The notes beneath the pieces were generated by a model that ran no database searches, was not told where the DNA came from, and was given only the letters and a program-made list of their open reading frames with translations. The position numbers and the translations under genes are program-made. Below are positions 54,360-63,233 of a stretch of 64,000 bases of DNA, piece after piece (position 1 is the stretch's first letter; each line of letters begins with the position of its first letter). The DNA comes from Fibrobacteria bacterium (GTDB taxonomy: Bacteria; Fibrobacterota; Fibrobacteria; UBA11236; JADFYW01): NCBI GenBank assembly GCA_015232855.1, contig JADFYW010000007.1, positions 1-64,000 on the forward strand. The letters are read 5' to 3'.

Positions 54360-55706
54360 ATGTCAAGACTTATGAGATCTATATCCGGGATTCGTGGAAT
54401 TGTGGGTGAATCACTCACTCCCCCGATTTTATTGAACTATTTAAACGCTTTTTTACAGGTCACCAAAGCATCAAAAGTCGTCATTGGCCGTGATACACGA
54501 GTCTCCGGGCCCATGGTTGAATCCCTTATTATTCAGGGTTGTATTGCCAGCGGTGTTGAACCCATCATTCTTGGTATTTCTTCCACCCCCACTGTTGAAA
54601 TGATGGTTACTGAATTAAAGGCCGATGGGGGCATCATTATCACTGCTTCCCATAATCCAGTGGAATGGAACGCCCTTAAATTTTTAAACAACCAGGGTGT
54701 GTTTTTAAAAGAAGCAAAAATCCAGGAACTATTCGCCTTGGTTGATGAAGAGAAATTTAAATGGGTAGATTATAAAAAGGCCAGTAGCATAAAAGAAGTA
54801 AAAGCCAAAAGCGGAGATTCCTTCCATGTTGAAAAAATACTGGACCTCGACTGCATAAACACTAATCTTATCCGGGGAAAAAAATACAAAGTAGCCTATG
54901 ATGCGGTAAATGGAGCAGGTAGCCTTATTGTTCCCATGTTACTCAAAAAATTAGGCTGTGAAATTGTTGAAATAAATACTGAACCCACCGGTATTTTTGC
55001 GCACAATGCAGAACCCGTCCCCGAAAGTTTGGGACAATTAAGTAAAACAGTAAAAGACCATAACTGTGATATTGGTTTTGCAACAGACCCGGATGCAGAT
55101 CGTCTTGCAATAGTAAGTGACAAAGGGGAAGCCATTGGAGAAGAATATACCCTGGTACTTGCAACGCAATTAATATTGAATAAAGAAAAAGGGCCTATAA
55201 CCGTTAACTTATCCACCAGTCGCATGAATGAAGATATAGCAAAGAAGTATGGTGTCCGTTGTTATCGGGCCAAAGTGGGCGAGATAAATGTAAGTGAAGC
55301 CATGATGGAAAATAAAAGCATTATAGGAGGTGAAGGTAATGGAGGCGTTATTTTACCGAAACTTCATTACGGAAGAGATGGCATTCTAGCCGTTGCCATG
55401 ATTCTACAACTTATGGCTGAAGAAGATAAATCACTTTCAGAACTCGTAAAAGAAATCCCTGCTTATACCATTGAAAAGCAAAAAGTGTCAATTGAAGATA
55501 AGCCAATTAATAAAGTTTTTGGACGCTTGATGGCTAAATTTCAAGATATCCCTGTAAATGAACAGGATGGAATTCGTTTCGATTGGGGAGATCGGTGGGT
55601 ACATATTCGCGCATCAAACACTGAACCGGTTATTCGCATAATCGCAGAAGCCCCCAGTGCAGTAGAAGCAAAAGACCTTTGTGCCCAGATTGCTGAAGAA
55701 ATTTAA
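54360..55706 (+). CDS. glmM: phosphoglucosamine mutase
   Basis: The 448-residue phosphohexomutase has the active-site serine in ITASHNP (S97), the metal loop DPDADR (243-248), the sugar loop GEGNGG and the phosphate loop RASNTEP. glmS follows directly, so conversion of glucosamine-6-phosphate to glucosamine-1-phosphate for UDP-GlcNAc is the likely role; a phosphomannomutase or bifunctional enzyme of the archaeal-like branch is possible. Start ATG 54360 with AAGGAG at 54346-54351. The gene pair supplies cell-wall and lipopolysaccharide precursors. Confidence 0.88.
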   Translation: MSRLMRSISGIRGIVGESLTPPILLNYLNAFLQVTKASKVVIGRDTRVSGPMVESLIIQGCIASGVEPIILGISSTPTVEMMVTELKADGGIIITASHNPVEWNALKFLNNQGVFLKEAKIQELFALVDEEKFKWVDYKKASSIKEVKAKSGDSFHVEKILDLDCINTNLIRGKKYKVAYDAVNGAGSLIVPMLLKKLGCEIVEINTEPTGIFAHNAEPVPESLGQLSKTVKDHNCDIGFATDPDADRLAIVSDKGEAIGEEYTLVLATQLILNKEKGPITVNLSTSRMNEDIAKKYGVRCYRAKVGEINVSEAMMENKSIIGGEGNGGVILPKLHYGRDGILAVAMILQLMAEEDKSLSELVKEIPAYTIEKQKVSIEDKPINKVFGRLMAKFQDIPVNEQDGIRFDWGDRWVHIRASNTEPVIRIIAEAPSAVEAKDLCAQIAEEI

Positions 55707-55766
55707 TAATATCGATTTTCTTTTTATCATTTCTGTTTTTTGAGCCTATAAAATACTCGTTTCACT

Positions 55767-55796
55767 TTGGCTTCAGCGGTTTTAGTATTATATATT
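55767..55796 (+). promoter_or_regulatory. possible sigma-70 promoter before glmS
   Basis: TTGGCT at 55767-55772 and TATATT at 55791-55796 are 18 bases apart, about 67 bases before the glmS start. No glmS ribozyme-like fold was recognised. The spacing is acceptable but both boxes are imperfect. Confidence 0.4.
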
Positions 55797-55862
55797 AAGT
55801 GCCTGGATGCAGGGTACGTTTTACCTAAGCAAGGTTATAATACTTAAAGACAGGGACATCAT

Positions 55863-57689
55863 ATGTGTGGAATAGTAGGATATTGCGGTTTACAGCAGGT
55901 TCAATCCATATTAGTAGAAGGTTTAAGAAAACTGGAATACCGTGGTTATGATAGCGCCGGTATATGTGTGCAACAAGATAACTCCATTGAAACCATTAAG
56001 GTCTGCGGAAAACTTTCTGTCCTTGACGAAAAATTGTCACATACACCTCTCTCAGGAACTTTGGGCATTGGACATACCCGTTGGGCTACCCATGGAGCAC
56101 CTTCCATATCTAATGCACATCCCCATGTCAGCATGGATGGGCGCTTCGCCCTGGTTCATAACGGCATTATTGAGAATTATCAAACCTTAAAAGAACAATT
56201 AATAGCAGAAGGGTTCGAATTTCAATCTGAAACCGATTCTGAAGTAATCGTTCATCTTATACAAAAATTTTATAGTGGAAACTTTACCAAAGCGGTCCTT
56301 GAAGCCTTAAACCAGTTGGAAGGCGCCTTTGGTATTGGCGTAATATGTTCGGAAGAAAAAGATACTCTTATCGGAGCAAAAAAAGGAAGTCCTCTGGTAG
56401 TTGGCATCGCAGATGAACAGTACTTTTTAGCCTCAGACGCCGCACCCCTGGTGGAATATACACAAGAAGCCATATACCTTGATGATAATGATGTTGTTAC
56501 CATAAAAACCGATGGATACTCTATTTCCTCGCTCTCCAGTGTACGGGTAAACAGAAAAGTCCAACAAGTTGAATTTTCATCAGATGAAATTAAGAAAGAC
56601 GGTTACGAGCATTTCATGCTCAAAGAAATCATGGAACAGCCCCAGAGTATAAAAAACTCTCTGAGAGGGCGAATAGAGGAGGATTCCGGTATTGCCCGTC
56701 TGCATGGCTTAAACCTGGTTCATCAGGAACTGCGCAGTATAAACAGAATTATAATTATCGGTTGTGGCACCTCTTTTTACGCCGGGAAGGTGGGGGAATA
56801 TGTAATAGAAAGCCTGGCAGGCATACCCGTTGAAGTAGAATACGCTTCTGAGTTCCGGTACCGAAACCCCATTATTGACAACAAAACGCTGGTATTTTGT
56901 ATTTCCCAATCTGGAGAAACCGCAGATACCCTTGCAGCTCTCAGAGAGGCAAAACATAAAGGAGCCACCGTTCTTGGCATATGCAATGTAGTTGGCAGCA
57001 GCATTGCCCGTGAAACAGACGGAGGAGTTTATTTACATGCCGGCCCGGAAATTGGGGTAGCCTCTACAAAGGCATTTACCTCGCAAGTAACCGTCCTCAA
57101 TCTCATTGCACTGCTTTTAGGGCGAATGAGAAGGGTGTCAGTTAGTTATGGAATTAAAATATGCAACGAACTCTCTCTGATACCCGAAAAAGCAGAAGAA
57201 ATCCTTAAGTGTAGTGATATAATCAAAGAAATTGCCGGTGAATACAAAGACGCAACCAATTTTCTGTATCTTGGACGGGGTTATAGTTATCCGGTAGCGC
57301 TGGAAGGAGCCCTTAAATTAAAAGAAATATCCTATCTTCATGCTGAAGGATACCCGGCCGCAGAAATGAAACACGGCCCAATTGCCTTAATTGACGAGAA
57401 TATGCCCACTGTAGTGGTTGTCCCTTCTGACGTGCTGTTTGAAAAGACCCTATCTAATATGGAAGAAATAAGGGCAAGGGGAGGCCGAATTGTAGCTATC
57501 ACCTCAGATTTACGCAAAGACCTTGAAAAAGTGGCAGATCATATCATCACTATCCCCAAAACCATTGAATATCTCAGCCCTTTATTGTCCGTAATTCCAC
57601 TCCAGCTCTTAGCCTACCATATAGCTGTTCTCAGAGGATGCGACGTAGATCAACCCAGAAATCTGGCAAAAAGCGTCACGGTCGAATAG
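55863..57689 (+). CDS. glmS: glutamine-fructose-6-phosphate aminotransferase
   Basis: The 608-residue enzyme makes glucosamine-6-phosphate from fructose-6-phosphate and glutamine. The N-terminal Cys nucleophile is C2 (MCGIVGYCG), followed by glutaminase motifs HTRWATHG and HNGIIEN. The isomerase part has two SIS domains (GCGTSFYAGKVGEY, SQSGETADT, STKAFTSQV) and ends in LAKSVTVE, the usual C-terminal tail. Full length, no defects. It follows glmM with 156 bases between. Confidence 0.96.
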   Translation: MCGIVGYCGLQQVQSILVEGLRKLEYRGYDSAGICVQQDNSIETIKVCGKLSVLDEKLSHTPLSGTLGIGHTRWATHGAPSISNAHPHVSMDGRFALVHNGIIENYQTLKEQLIAEGFEFQSETDSEVIVHLIQKFYSGNFTKAVLEALNQLEGAFGIGVICSEEKDTLIGAKKGSPLVVGIADEQYFLASDAAPLVEYTQEAIYLDDNDVVTIKTDGYSISSLSSVRVNRKVQQVEFSSDEIKKDGYEHFMLKEIMEQPQSIKNSLRGRIEEDSGIARLHGLNLVHQELRSINRIIIIGCGTSFYAGKVGEYVIESLAGIPVEVEYASEFRYRNPIIDNKTLVFCISQSGETADTLAALREAKHKGATVLGICNVVGSSIARETDGGVYLHAGPEIGVASTKAFTSQVTVLNLIALLLGRMRRVSVSYGIKICNELSLIPEKAEEILKCSDIIKEIAGEYKDATNFLYLGRGYSYPVALEGALKLKEISYLHAEGYPAAEMKHGPIALIDENMPTVVVVPSDVLFEKTLSNMEEIRARGGRIVAITSDLRKDLEKVADHIITIPKTIEYLSPLLSVIPLQLLAYHIAVLRGCDVDQPRNLAKSVTVE

Positions 57690-57824
57690 ATTTCCAGCTG
57701 CCAAGGGCAGATTATCTCATTTTTCAACAATATTTTGTATGAGGAATGGAAAAACACCCAATATGTGGTAGAAAATTAATTTTTCTTTCGTTTTTTGAGT
57801 TTAAACTTTTATATTTGATTCCCT

Positions 57825-58778
57825 ATGCATGAAGAAGCCAGATATGAGGTGAAATTAAAGGTTTTTGAAGGACCTCTGGACTTGCTTGTGTATCTGGTCC
57901 AAAAGAGCGAGCTCGACCCCAGAGAAATCCCCATTGCGGTAATTACCGACCAATATCTCGATTATATGAAAAATATCGGAGTGCATAACTTGTCTCAGGC
58001 CGGTGAATTTCTGGTAATGGCCTCCCGCTTAATGTGCCTCAAAGCCAGAGAACTCCTACCTGATGAAGAAAAAGATGAAATAGAAGAGATGGAATTTGAT
58101 CTGGACAAGGAAGCCCTTATTCAACAGATGATGGAATACCAGAAATTTAAAGAAGCCTCCAAATTTTTCAAACACCTGGAAGTCAAAAATTACGGTGTGT
58201 TCCCAAGAGGAAAAAAGGAGCGCCTCCCCAAAGAAAAGCCTGTCTCAGACCAGGAACAATCTGAAGCTGGTATTTATGAGCTTCTTTCTGCGTTTTCGAA
58301 TTCAATCAAAACCTCATACCAACCCAGGACCCATGACATTGAAATTGATGATGTTACCATCGAAAATCAGATTAAAAAAATTCAGGACTTTTTGATTTCC
58401 AATCCCCGGTGTCTTTTTGAGGATGTATATCAGGATGATAGCCGTCGAATTGTCATCGTAGTGATGTTTATGTCACTCCTTGAGTTATGCAAACTTGATG
58501 AAGTACATGTTCGCCAACACCGGAACCTCAGCCCGATATGGGTCTATCGCAAGCAGAATTATCCCGAACACCTGCCCCAGCCTCCTGAGAATAAAATGGA
58601 CATAGACCCACTTGCCGAATTTAAACCCGGACTGGTACAACATATACAAAACTCCATCATACTTAAAAAAGACGAAAGTAATTTAGACAAAGTACTTAAA
58701 GAATTACAGATGATATATACCGGCGAAACTATTATTGAACCGTCGGACGCAGACACTTCAGAAAGTGTCGAAAATTAA
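57825..58778 (+). CDS. scpA: chromosome segregation/condensation protein ScpA
   Basis: The 317-residue kleisin of the SMC-ScpAB complex has the N-terminal VFEGPLDLLVYLVQKSELD, followed by IPIAVITDQYLDYM and LVMASRLMCLKARELLP, the standard ScpA signature. A winged-helix-like C-terminal part (RRIVIVVMFMSLLELCKL) binds the SMC head. The C-terminus is somewhat longer than the Bacillus protein. scpB follows by 69 bases, as usual. Confidence 0.94.
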   Translation: MHEEARYEVKLKVFEGPLDLLVYLVQKSELDPREIPIAVITDQYLDYMKNIGVHNLSQAGEFLVMASRLMCLKARELLPDEEKDEIEEMEFDLDKEALIQQMMEYQKFKEASKFFKHLEVKNYGVFPRGKKERLPKEKPVSDQEQSEAGIYELLSAFSNSIKTSYQPRTHDIEIDDVTIENQIKKIQDFLISNPRCLFEDVYQDDSRRIVIVVMFMSLLELCKLDEVHVRQHRNLSPIWVYRKQNYPEHLPQPPENKMDIDPLAEFKPGLVQHIQNSIILKKDESNLDKVLKELQMIYTGETIIEPSDADTSESVEN

Positions 58779-58847
58779 CATTTGCATAGACATATTGCAG
58801 TGAATAATATTATATTACTGATGTAAACGAAGGAAACGGAACACAGC

Positions 58848-59606
58848 ATGAACATGGAAGACAACCAACATTCTGACATTCCGGACGAGTTCTCCGGCCA
58901 GCAAGAAATCAATAACATGATAGGGCTTATTGAAGGCCCTCAGACCCAAGAAGAAGCATTACCTTCTCAGGGTCCGGTCATGCATGATGTACACGAATTT
59001 GAACCCGAGCCCGAAGCACTCATAAAAGCCATGCTTTTTGCTTCACCCGAATTTGTGACGATAAGTACCATCAAAAGGGTTTTTGACCGGCAATATACTG
59101 CCACACAAATAAAAAGTTTTGTAAAAAAAATTAACCGCCAGTTAAGTGATAATAACGATCCCTTTGAAATTGCGGAAATCAACAACAGCTTTCAGTATCG
59201 TACCCGCTCCCAATATCACCCCTGGCTCAAACTGCTTTTTAAAGAAGCTGGCGCCCGTCGTTTATCTCAGGCAGCCCTGGAAATTCTATCTTTAGTTGCC
59301 TATAAACAACCCATTACCAAAGCTGAAGTCGAAGACATACGCGGCGTTAATGTAGATGGTCCCCTCAAAGGTTTACTTGATCGTAAACTCATTGCCATTA
59401 CCGGTAAGTCTGATAAAATTGGGCACCCTTTTGTCTACGGCACCACCAAAGAGTTTATGCAGTATTTCAATATAAACCGCGTACCCGAAGACCTGCCCAA
59501 ACTCTCTGAGTTTGAAAATCTTATCAGCTCAACTTCTCTGCTGCCCCAGATTTCTTCTTCCGGAGAAGTCACGGAAATCCAGCAGAACCTGGCTGAAGAA
59601 GAATAA
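58848..59606 (+). CDS. scpB: chromosome segregation/condensation protein ScpB
   Basis: The 252-residue protein has two winged-helix domains: EALIKAMLFASPEFVTISTI and the second with QAALEILSLVAYKQPITKAE, VEDIRGVNVDGPLKGLLDRK and GHPFVYGTTKEFMQYFNI, which are the ScpB signature blocks. It joins ScpA and SMC to compact and segregate the chromosome. The first 50 residues are an acidic, Gln-rich extension. Paired with scpA. Confidence 0.94.
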   Translation: MNMEDNQHSDIPDEFSGQQEINNMIGLIEGPQTQEEALPSQGPVMHDVHEFEPEPEALIKAMLFASPEFVTISTIKRVFDRQYTATQIKSFVKKINRQLSDNNDPFEIAEINNSFQYRTRSQYHPWLKLLFKEAGARRLSQAALEILSLVAYKQPITKAEVEDIRGVNVDGPLKGLLDRKLIAITGKSDKIGHPFVYGTTKEFMQYFNINRVPEDLPKLSEFENLISSTSLLPQISSSGEVTEIQQNLAEEE

Positions 59607-59893
59607 TTTTTAGCTTCAAAACACCCCTTAAATCTGGCTTTCATTTGTGAAATTCTTTTTACCGTTGTAGGAGATTTTTCACAGAAAGGCCAAATTCTTA
59701 TCTGGATTATTGGCGTATTTTCAAAAAACAGGTACAATTCCGGCGTTTGCCCGTATGTCACTATGAGAATGATTGAATAATTGGCTGGAAAATGGGATAA
59801 TGAGAGTAGTGAAACTTCTGTCCATCGGGTAGTTTTTCTGGACTTGCTTATTAACGATTATTTATCCCACTTCCAACAGGGAAGGAGCGACTC

Positions 59894-61135
59894 ATGCCTG
59901 AATTTATCACTGAATACACATTCCTGACCCAATTCGCTAAACGGTATAACATACCGGTACCCCGGCAAATTGATGGTACTGCATCTCGCAAAAAAATAAA
60001 AGAAGCGCTGGATGAATGGGGGGGAGAGGCTATTGTTAAGCCGGATATTCTTACCGGAAAAAGAGGCAAGGCCGGGGCTATTGAGCATGTAAAAAGCCCT
60101 CAAGAAGCCCTTGCGGCAGTCAAGCGTATATCAGGCATGGAAATAAGGGGGCGAAACCCCCGAACAGCCTACCTTGTAGAAGTAATACCCTCCCAATTAG
60201 AAGCCTATACAGCTATTACTTACAATTCATCTATGTTACAACCTTCTTTTACGTTATCATTAGAAGGAGGCATGGACATTGAAGAAGTACCGGAAGAAAA
60301 AAAAATGACCCGGTCGGTGGATATATTCAAAGGTCTGGACGCCTACCAGATCAGTGAAATGCTCGAAAAACTAAAGTGTCCTCAGAAATTAATCAGCTCT
60401 TTTTCCCGGGCGGTAGTATCTCTCTGGGATATGTTTATTTCAACCGGTATGCAGACTATTGAAATAAACCCCTGGCGTATTACTCCTTCGGGGCAGGCTT
60501 TCGCCTGTGACTTTAAGGCTACCGTCGACAGCGCTAATTTCAAAGCAAAGGTACCAGGTTTGGAGCTTCCGGATTACCCCGACAGTTCATCTTCTTTTGA
60601 AGAAGAAATGAGCGCCTGGAACGAATCAAGTCATCAAGGGCAAGCTCATGTATCAGACCTGGGCGGGGATAAAATTCTCCCCATACTTTTTGGCGGCGGA
60701 GCATCCACTATCATCACAGAAACTCTGGAAACAGCAGGCGGCAGTCCTATGTTTCTTTCTGATTTTGGAGGCAACCCACCTTATGAACGGATGCTCGGAA
60801 CAGCAAAAATTTGTTTTAAACACAGACTTGCTGATGCTAAACTTCTGCTTATCCTCGGAGGAAAGGCGAACAACACGTTTATTGATATTACTTTCCAGGC
60901 AATTGCAGATGCCCTGATTCACCAAGTGAGAGAACTGGGAACAATAAATATCCCGGTTGTAGTTGGTCGTGGTGGACCCCGCCTGGTGAAAGGACTTTTA
61001 GCGCTTAAACAGGCCCTGGAATATCTTCAACTGCCCTATATAATATTCGGGCCCGATACACCCGTCACTATGGTAGCCGAATACGCCGCAAAATTGTCGA
61101 ATGCTGTAACCGCATATCAGGAGGAAAACGCATGA
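59894..61135 (+). CDS. aclB: ATP-citrate lyase-type small subunit (ATP-grasp)
   Basis: The 413-residue protein has an ATP-grasp domain (about 1-200): EAIVKPDILTGKRGKAGAIE, IFKGLDAYQISEML, TIEINPWRITPSGQAF. A succinyl-CoA-ligase-like flavodoxin domain follows (about 250-410; GGGASTIITETLETAGGSP, FLSDFGGNPPYERML, ILGGKANNTFID). This matches the beta subunit of ATP-citrate lyase or citryl-CoA synthetase. GGGAAGGAG at 59879-59887 supports the ATG at 59894. The larger partner overlaps by 4 bases (ATGA). Together they would split citrate to acetyl-CoA and oxaloacetate with ATP. The symbol is given by homology only. Confidence 0.8.
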   Translation: MPEFITEYTFLTQFAKRYNIPVPRQIDGTASRKKIKEALDEWGGEAIVKPDILTGKRGKAGAIEHVKSPQEALAAVKRISGMEIRGRNPRTAYLVEVIPSQLEAYTAITYNSSMLQPSFTLSLEGGMDIEEVPEEKKMTRSVDIFKGLDAYQISEMLEKLKCPQKLISSFSRAVVSLWDMFISTGMQTIEINPWRITPSGQAFACDFKATVDSANFKAKVPGLELPDYPDSSSSFEEEMSAWNESSHQGQAHVSDLGGDKILPILFGGGASTIITETLETAGGSPMFLSDFGGNPPYERMLGTAKICFKHRLADAKLLLILGGKANNTFIDITFQAIADALIHQVRELGTINIPVVVGRGGPRLVKGLLALKQALEYLQLPYIIFGPDTPVTMVAEYAAKLSNAVTAYQEENA

Positions 61136-63207
61136 AAGCAAAATCACTCTCCGACCTGCTTAAAAAAGGGGATCGCATAGCAGTATCCAACATCACCGGA
61201 CGTGAAGCGTCCAAGGTTTCCGAAGATAGTCAAAAATACTGTGGAAATATCGTAGCGGGCTGGGCCCTTGGGAAAGGTGGCCAGAAATTAGAAACATCCC
61301 GTGGGAAAATACCCGTATTTGCCACCTTCGAAGAACTTATGAAAAGCATGAAGACCAAAAAGAAGGCTCCTAACAAAGTTATTATTTATTCACCCCCTTC
61401 TGCGGTCTACGGCGATGTTAAAGCCGTGGTTAATCATGGAGCGAAATGTATTGAAACCATATTCATTATAACCGAACATGTAGCCATCGAAGTAACTGCC
61501 AAAATCAGATTTCTGTGTCAGGAAGCCGGGATCGATGTAATCGGATGTAATACTCTTGGCATAATTAACGGACACGACAAGGTTCGGGTGGGAGCTGTGG
61601 GCGGTAGCACACCACAAGATACTTTTGTACCCGGCAGTGTCACCGTTATTTCGAATTCTGGTAATATGGTGAATACCATAGCCAGTTACATCAAGTCTTC
61701 CGGAATGGGAACGGCCTTTGGTATTTCTTCAGGTAAAGATACCCTGATCCTAACCCCGCTCAAAGACCTTTTAGCACTTGCTTTAAAAGACCCTACCACA
61801 AAACTCATTGTTTTGTACATAGAACCCGGAGGTGTCTACGAACACGAAGCTCTTGCTATGTTGAAAAAGTGCAAAGCGACTAAACCTCTTATTGTGTATG
61901 TTGCAGGCTCTATTGCCGAGCGGTATGATATTTCTCTTGGTCATGCAGGAGCGGTGGTAGAAGGCGGTCAGACAACGGCTTCTGCAAAGGTTGCAGCTTT
62001 TTCAGAGTATTTTGGCGGAGAGCCTTTTGATACCGAAAAAAATTATAAACCCACCGATAAGCTCAAAACACAATTAAAGCGTGGTATCCTGGTCAAAACA
62101 TTGCATGATTTCCCCCGAGCAGTAGAAATGGTTGCAACGGTCCTTGACATCAAACGTGACCTCTCTGTCACCTCCCCCTTACAACTCAATCCCTGGTTTG
62201 TGAAACTCGATGAATTAGGCAAAATTCTACCGCCCGAATTGGCTCTGGGACCGGGCACCATTCCCAAACCCTACTCTGATCAGATAAAACAATACACCCA
62301 GTTGGGCGCCTCCTTCGGAAGACAGAAAATGCGTAATACCTCTCACGCAAGTTCTAACGATGGTGTTACCCCGCGCATATACGGCTACCCTGTAAGCGAC
62401 ATTATGCAATCTTGCTCATTTTCTTCATCAATAATCCTCTCCTGGACCGGAGAACTTCCCGAAAACCCCTTTGAAGAAAAATTGGTTGAAATGGCCCTTA
62501 TTGCCGCCCTTACGAACGGCCCGGGTACCATCTCTGCCCAGGGAACAAAACTTTCAACATCAGCAGGCAATTCGCCCAATATGGCCATGGTTGGAACTCT
62601 GGCCACCATTGGCACCGTACACGGCGGCAATGGAGCCAAAGCCGTGAATTACCTTTTAAAAATATTCGGACAACGTGATTTCAAAGACCCTTACGATACA
62701 AACTTAAATGTTAAAAGCATTGCCCATAAGGTAGCCGAAGATTTCAAAAAGAAAAAGATGGCAGCAAAAGAAGCGGCCATAGAGTATGCAAAAATCCCCT
62801 GCCTTGGGCATCCGGTTTTCCGCAATGACCCGGTTAACTATGACCCACGGGAACAGATTATTAGCAATTACATCAAAGAAAAAGGTAAAGTGAATATTTT
62901 TCTCGAATTCTATCACCATTTGGTGGTAGCACTAAAAGAGAACGGCTCAATGCCAAAAGTAATGGCTGTAAATGTGGACGCTGCTATTGCTTGTGTGTGG
63001 CTGGGTGTATGCTGGCGGCACTTAAAAGCCAAACGCATGACCGTTGAACGTATACGGGATATTCCATTCCTTGCCTTTGCCCTGGGGAGAGTCGCCGGCG
63101 GTGCCGCAGAATATTTGGACCACCAGGATTTTGGAACCCAGATGGATATGCGCATACCCGTAAGCGAATGCAAAGAACTCACCAAACCAAGGGATTTGGA
63201 AATATGA
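61132..63207 (+). CDS. aclA: ATP-citrate lyase-type large subunit, citryl-CoA lyase domain divergent
   Basis: The 691-residue protein has a CoA-binding Rossmann part (about 1-200), a CoA-ligase domain with the phospho-His in SLGHAGAVVEGG (H271), and a citrate-synthase-like C-terminus (about 420-690; GTVHGGNGAKAVNYLL). The catalytic loop usually written GxGHRV in ATP-citrate lyase reads CLGHPVFRNDPVNYDPRE here (H560, then P561). So it is either a distant ACL or a relative using another hydroxyacyl-CoA. It is translationally coupled to the small subunit. No other reductive TCA genes are in the window. Confidence 0.8.
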   Translation: MKAKSLSDLLKKGDRIAVSNITGREASKVSEDSQKYCGNIVAGWALGKGGQKLETSRGKIPVFATFEELMKSMKTKKKAPNKVIIYSPPSAVYGDVKAVVNHGAKCIETIFIITEHVAIEVTAKIRFLCQEAGIDVIGCNTLGIINGHDKVRVGAVGGSTPQDTFVPGSVTVISNSGNMVNTIASYIKSSGMGTAFGISSGKDTLILTPLKDLLALALKDPTTKLIVLYIEPGGVYEHEALAMLKKCKATKPLIVYVAGSIAERYDISLGHAGAVVEGGQTTASAKVAAFSEYFGGEPFDTEKNYKPTDKLKTQLKRGILVKTLHDFPRAVEMVATVLDIKRDLSVTSPLQLNPWFVKLDELGKILPPELALGPGTIPKPYSDQIKQYTQLGASFGRQKMRNTSHASSNDGVTPRIYGYPVSDIMQSCSFSSSIILSWTGELPENPFEEKLVEMALIAALTNGPGTISAQGTKLSTSAGNSPNMAMVGTLATIGTVHGGNGAKAVNYLLKIFGQRDFKDPYDTNLNVKSIAHKVAEDFKKKKMAAKEAAIEYAKIPCLGHPVFRNDPVNYDPREQIISNYIKEKGKVNIFLEFYHHLVVALKENGSMPKVMAVNVDAAIACVWLGVCWRHLKAKRMTVERIRDIPFLAFALGRVAGGAAEYLDHQDFGTQMDMRIPVSECKELTKPRDLEI

Positions 63208-63233
63208 AGCCTATTGAAGGAAAATCAACATTA

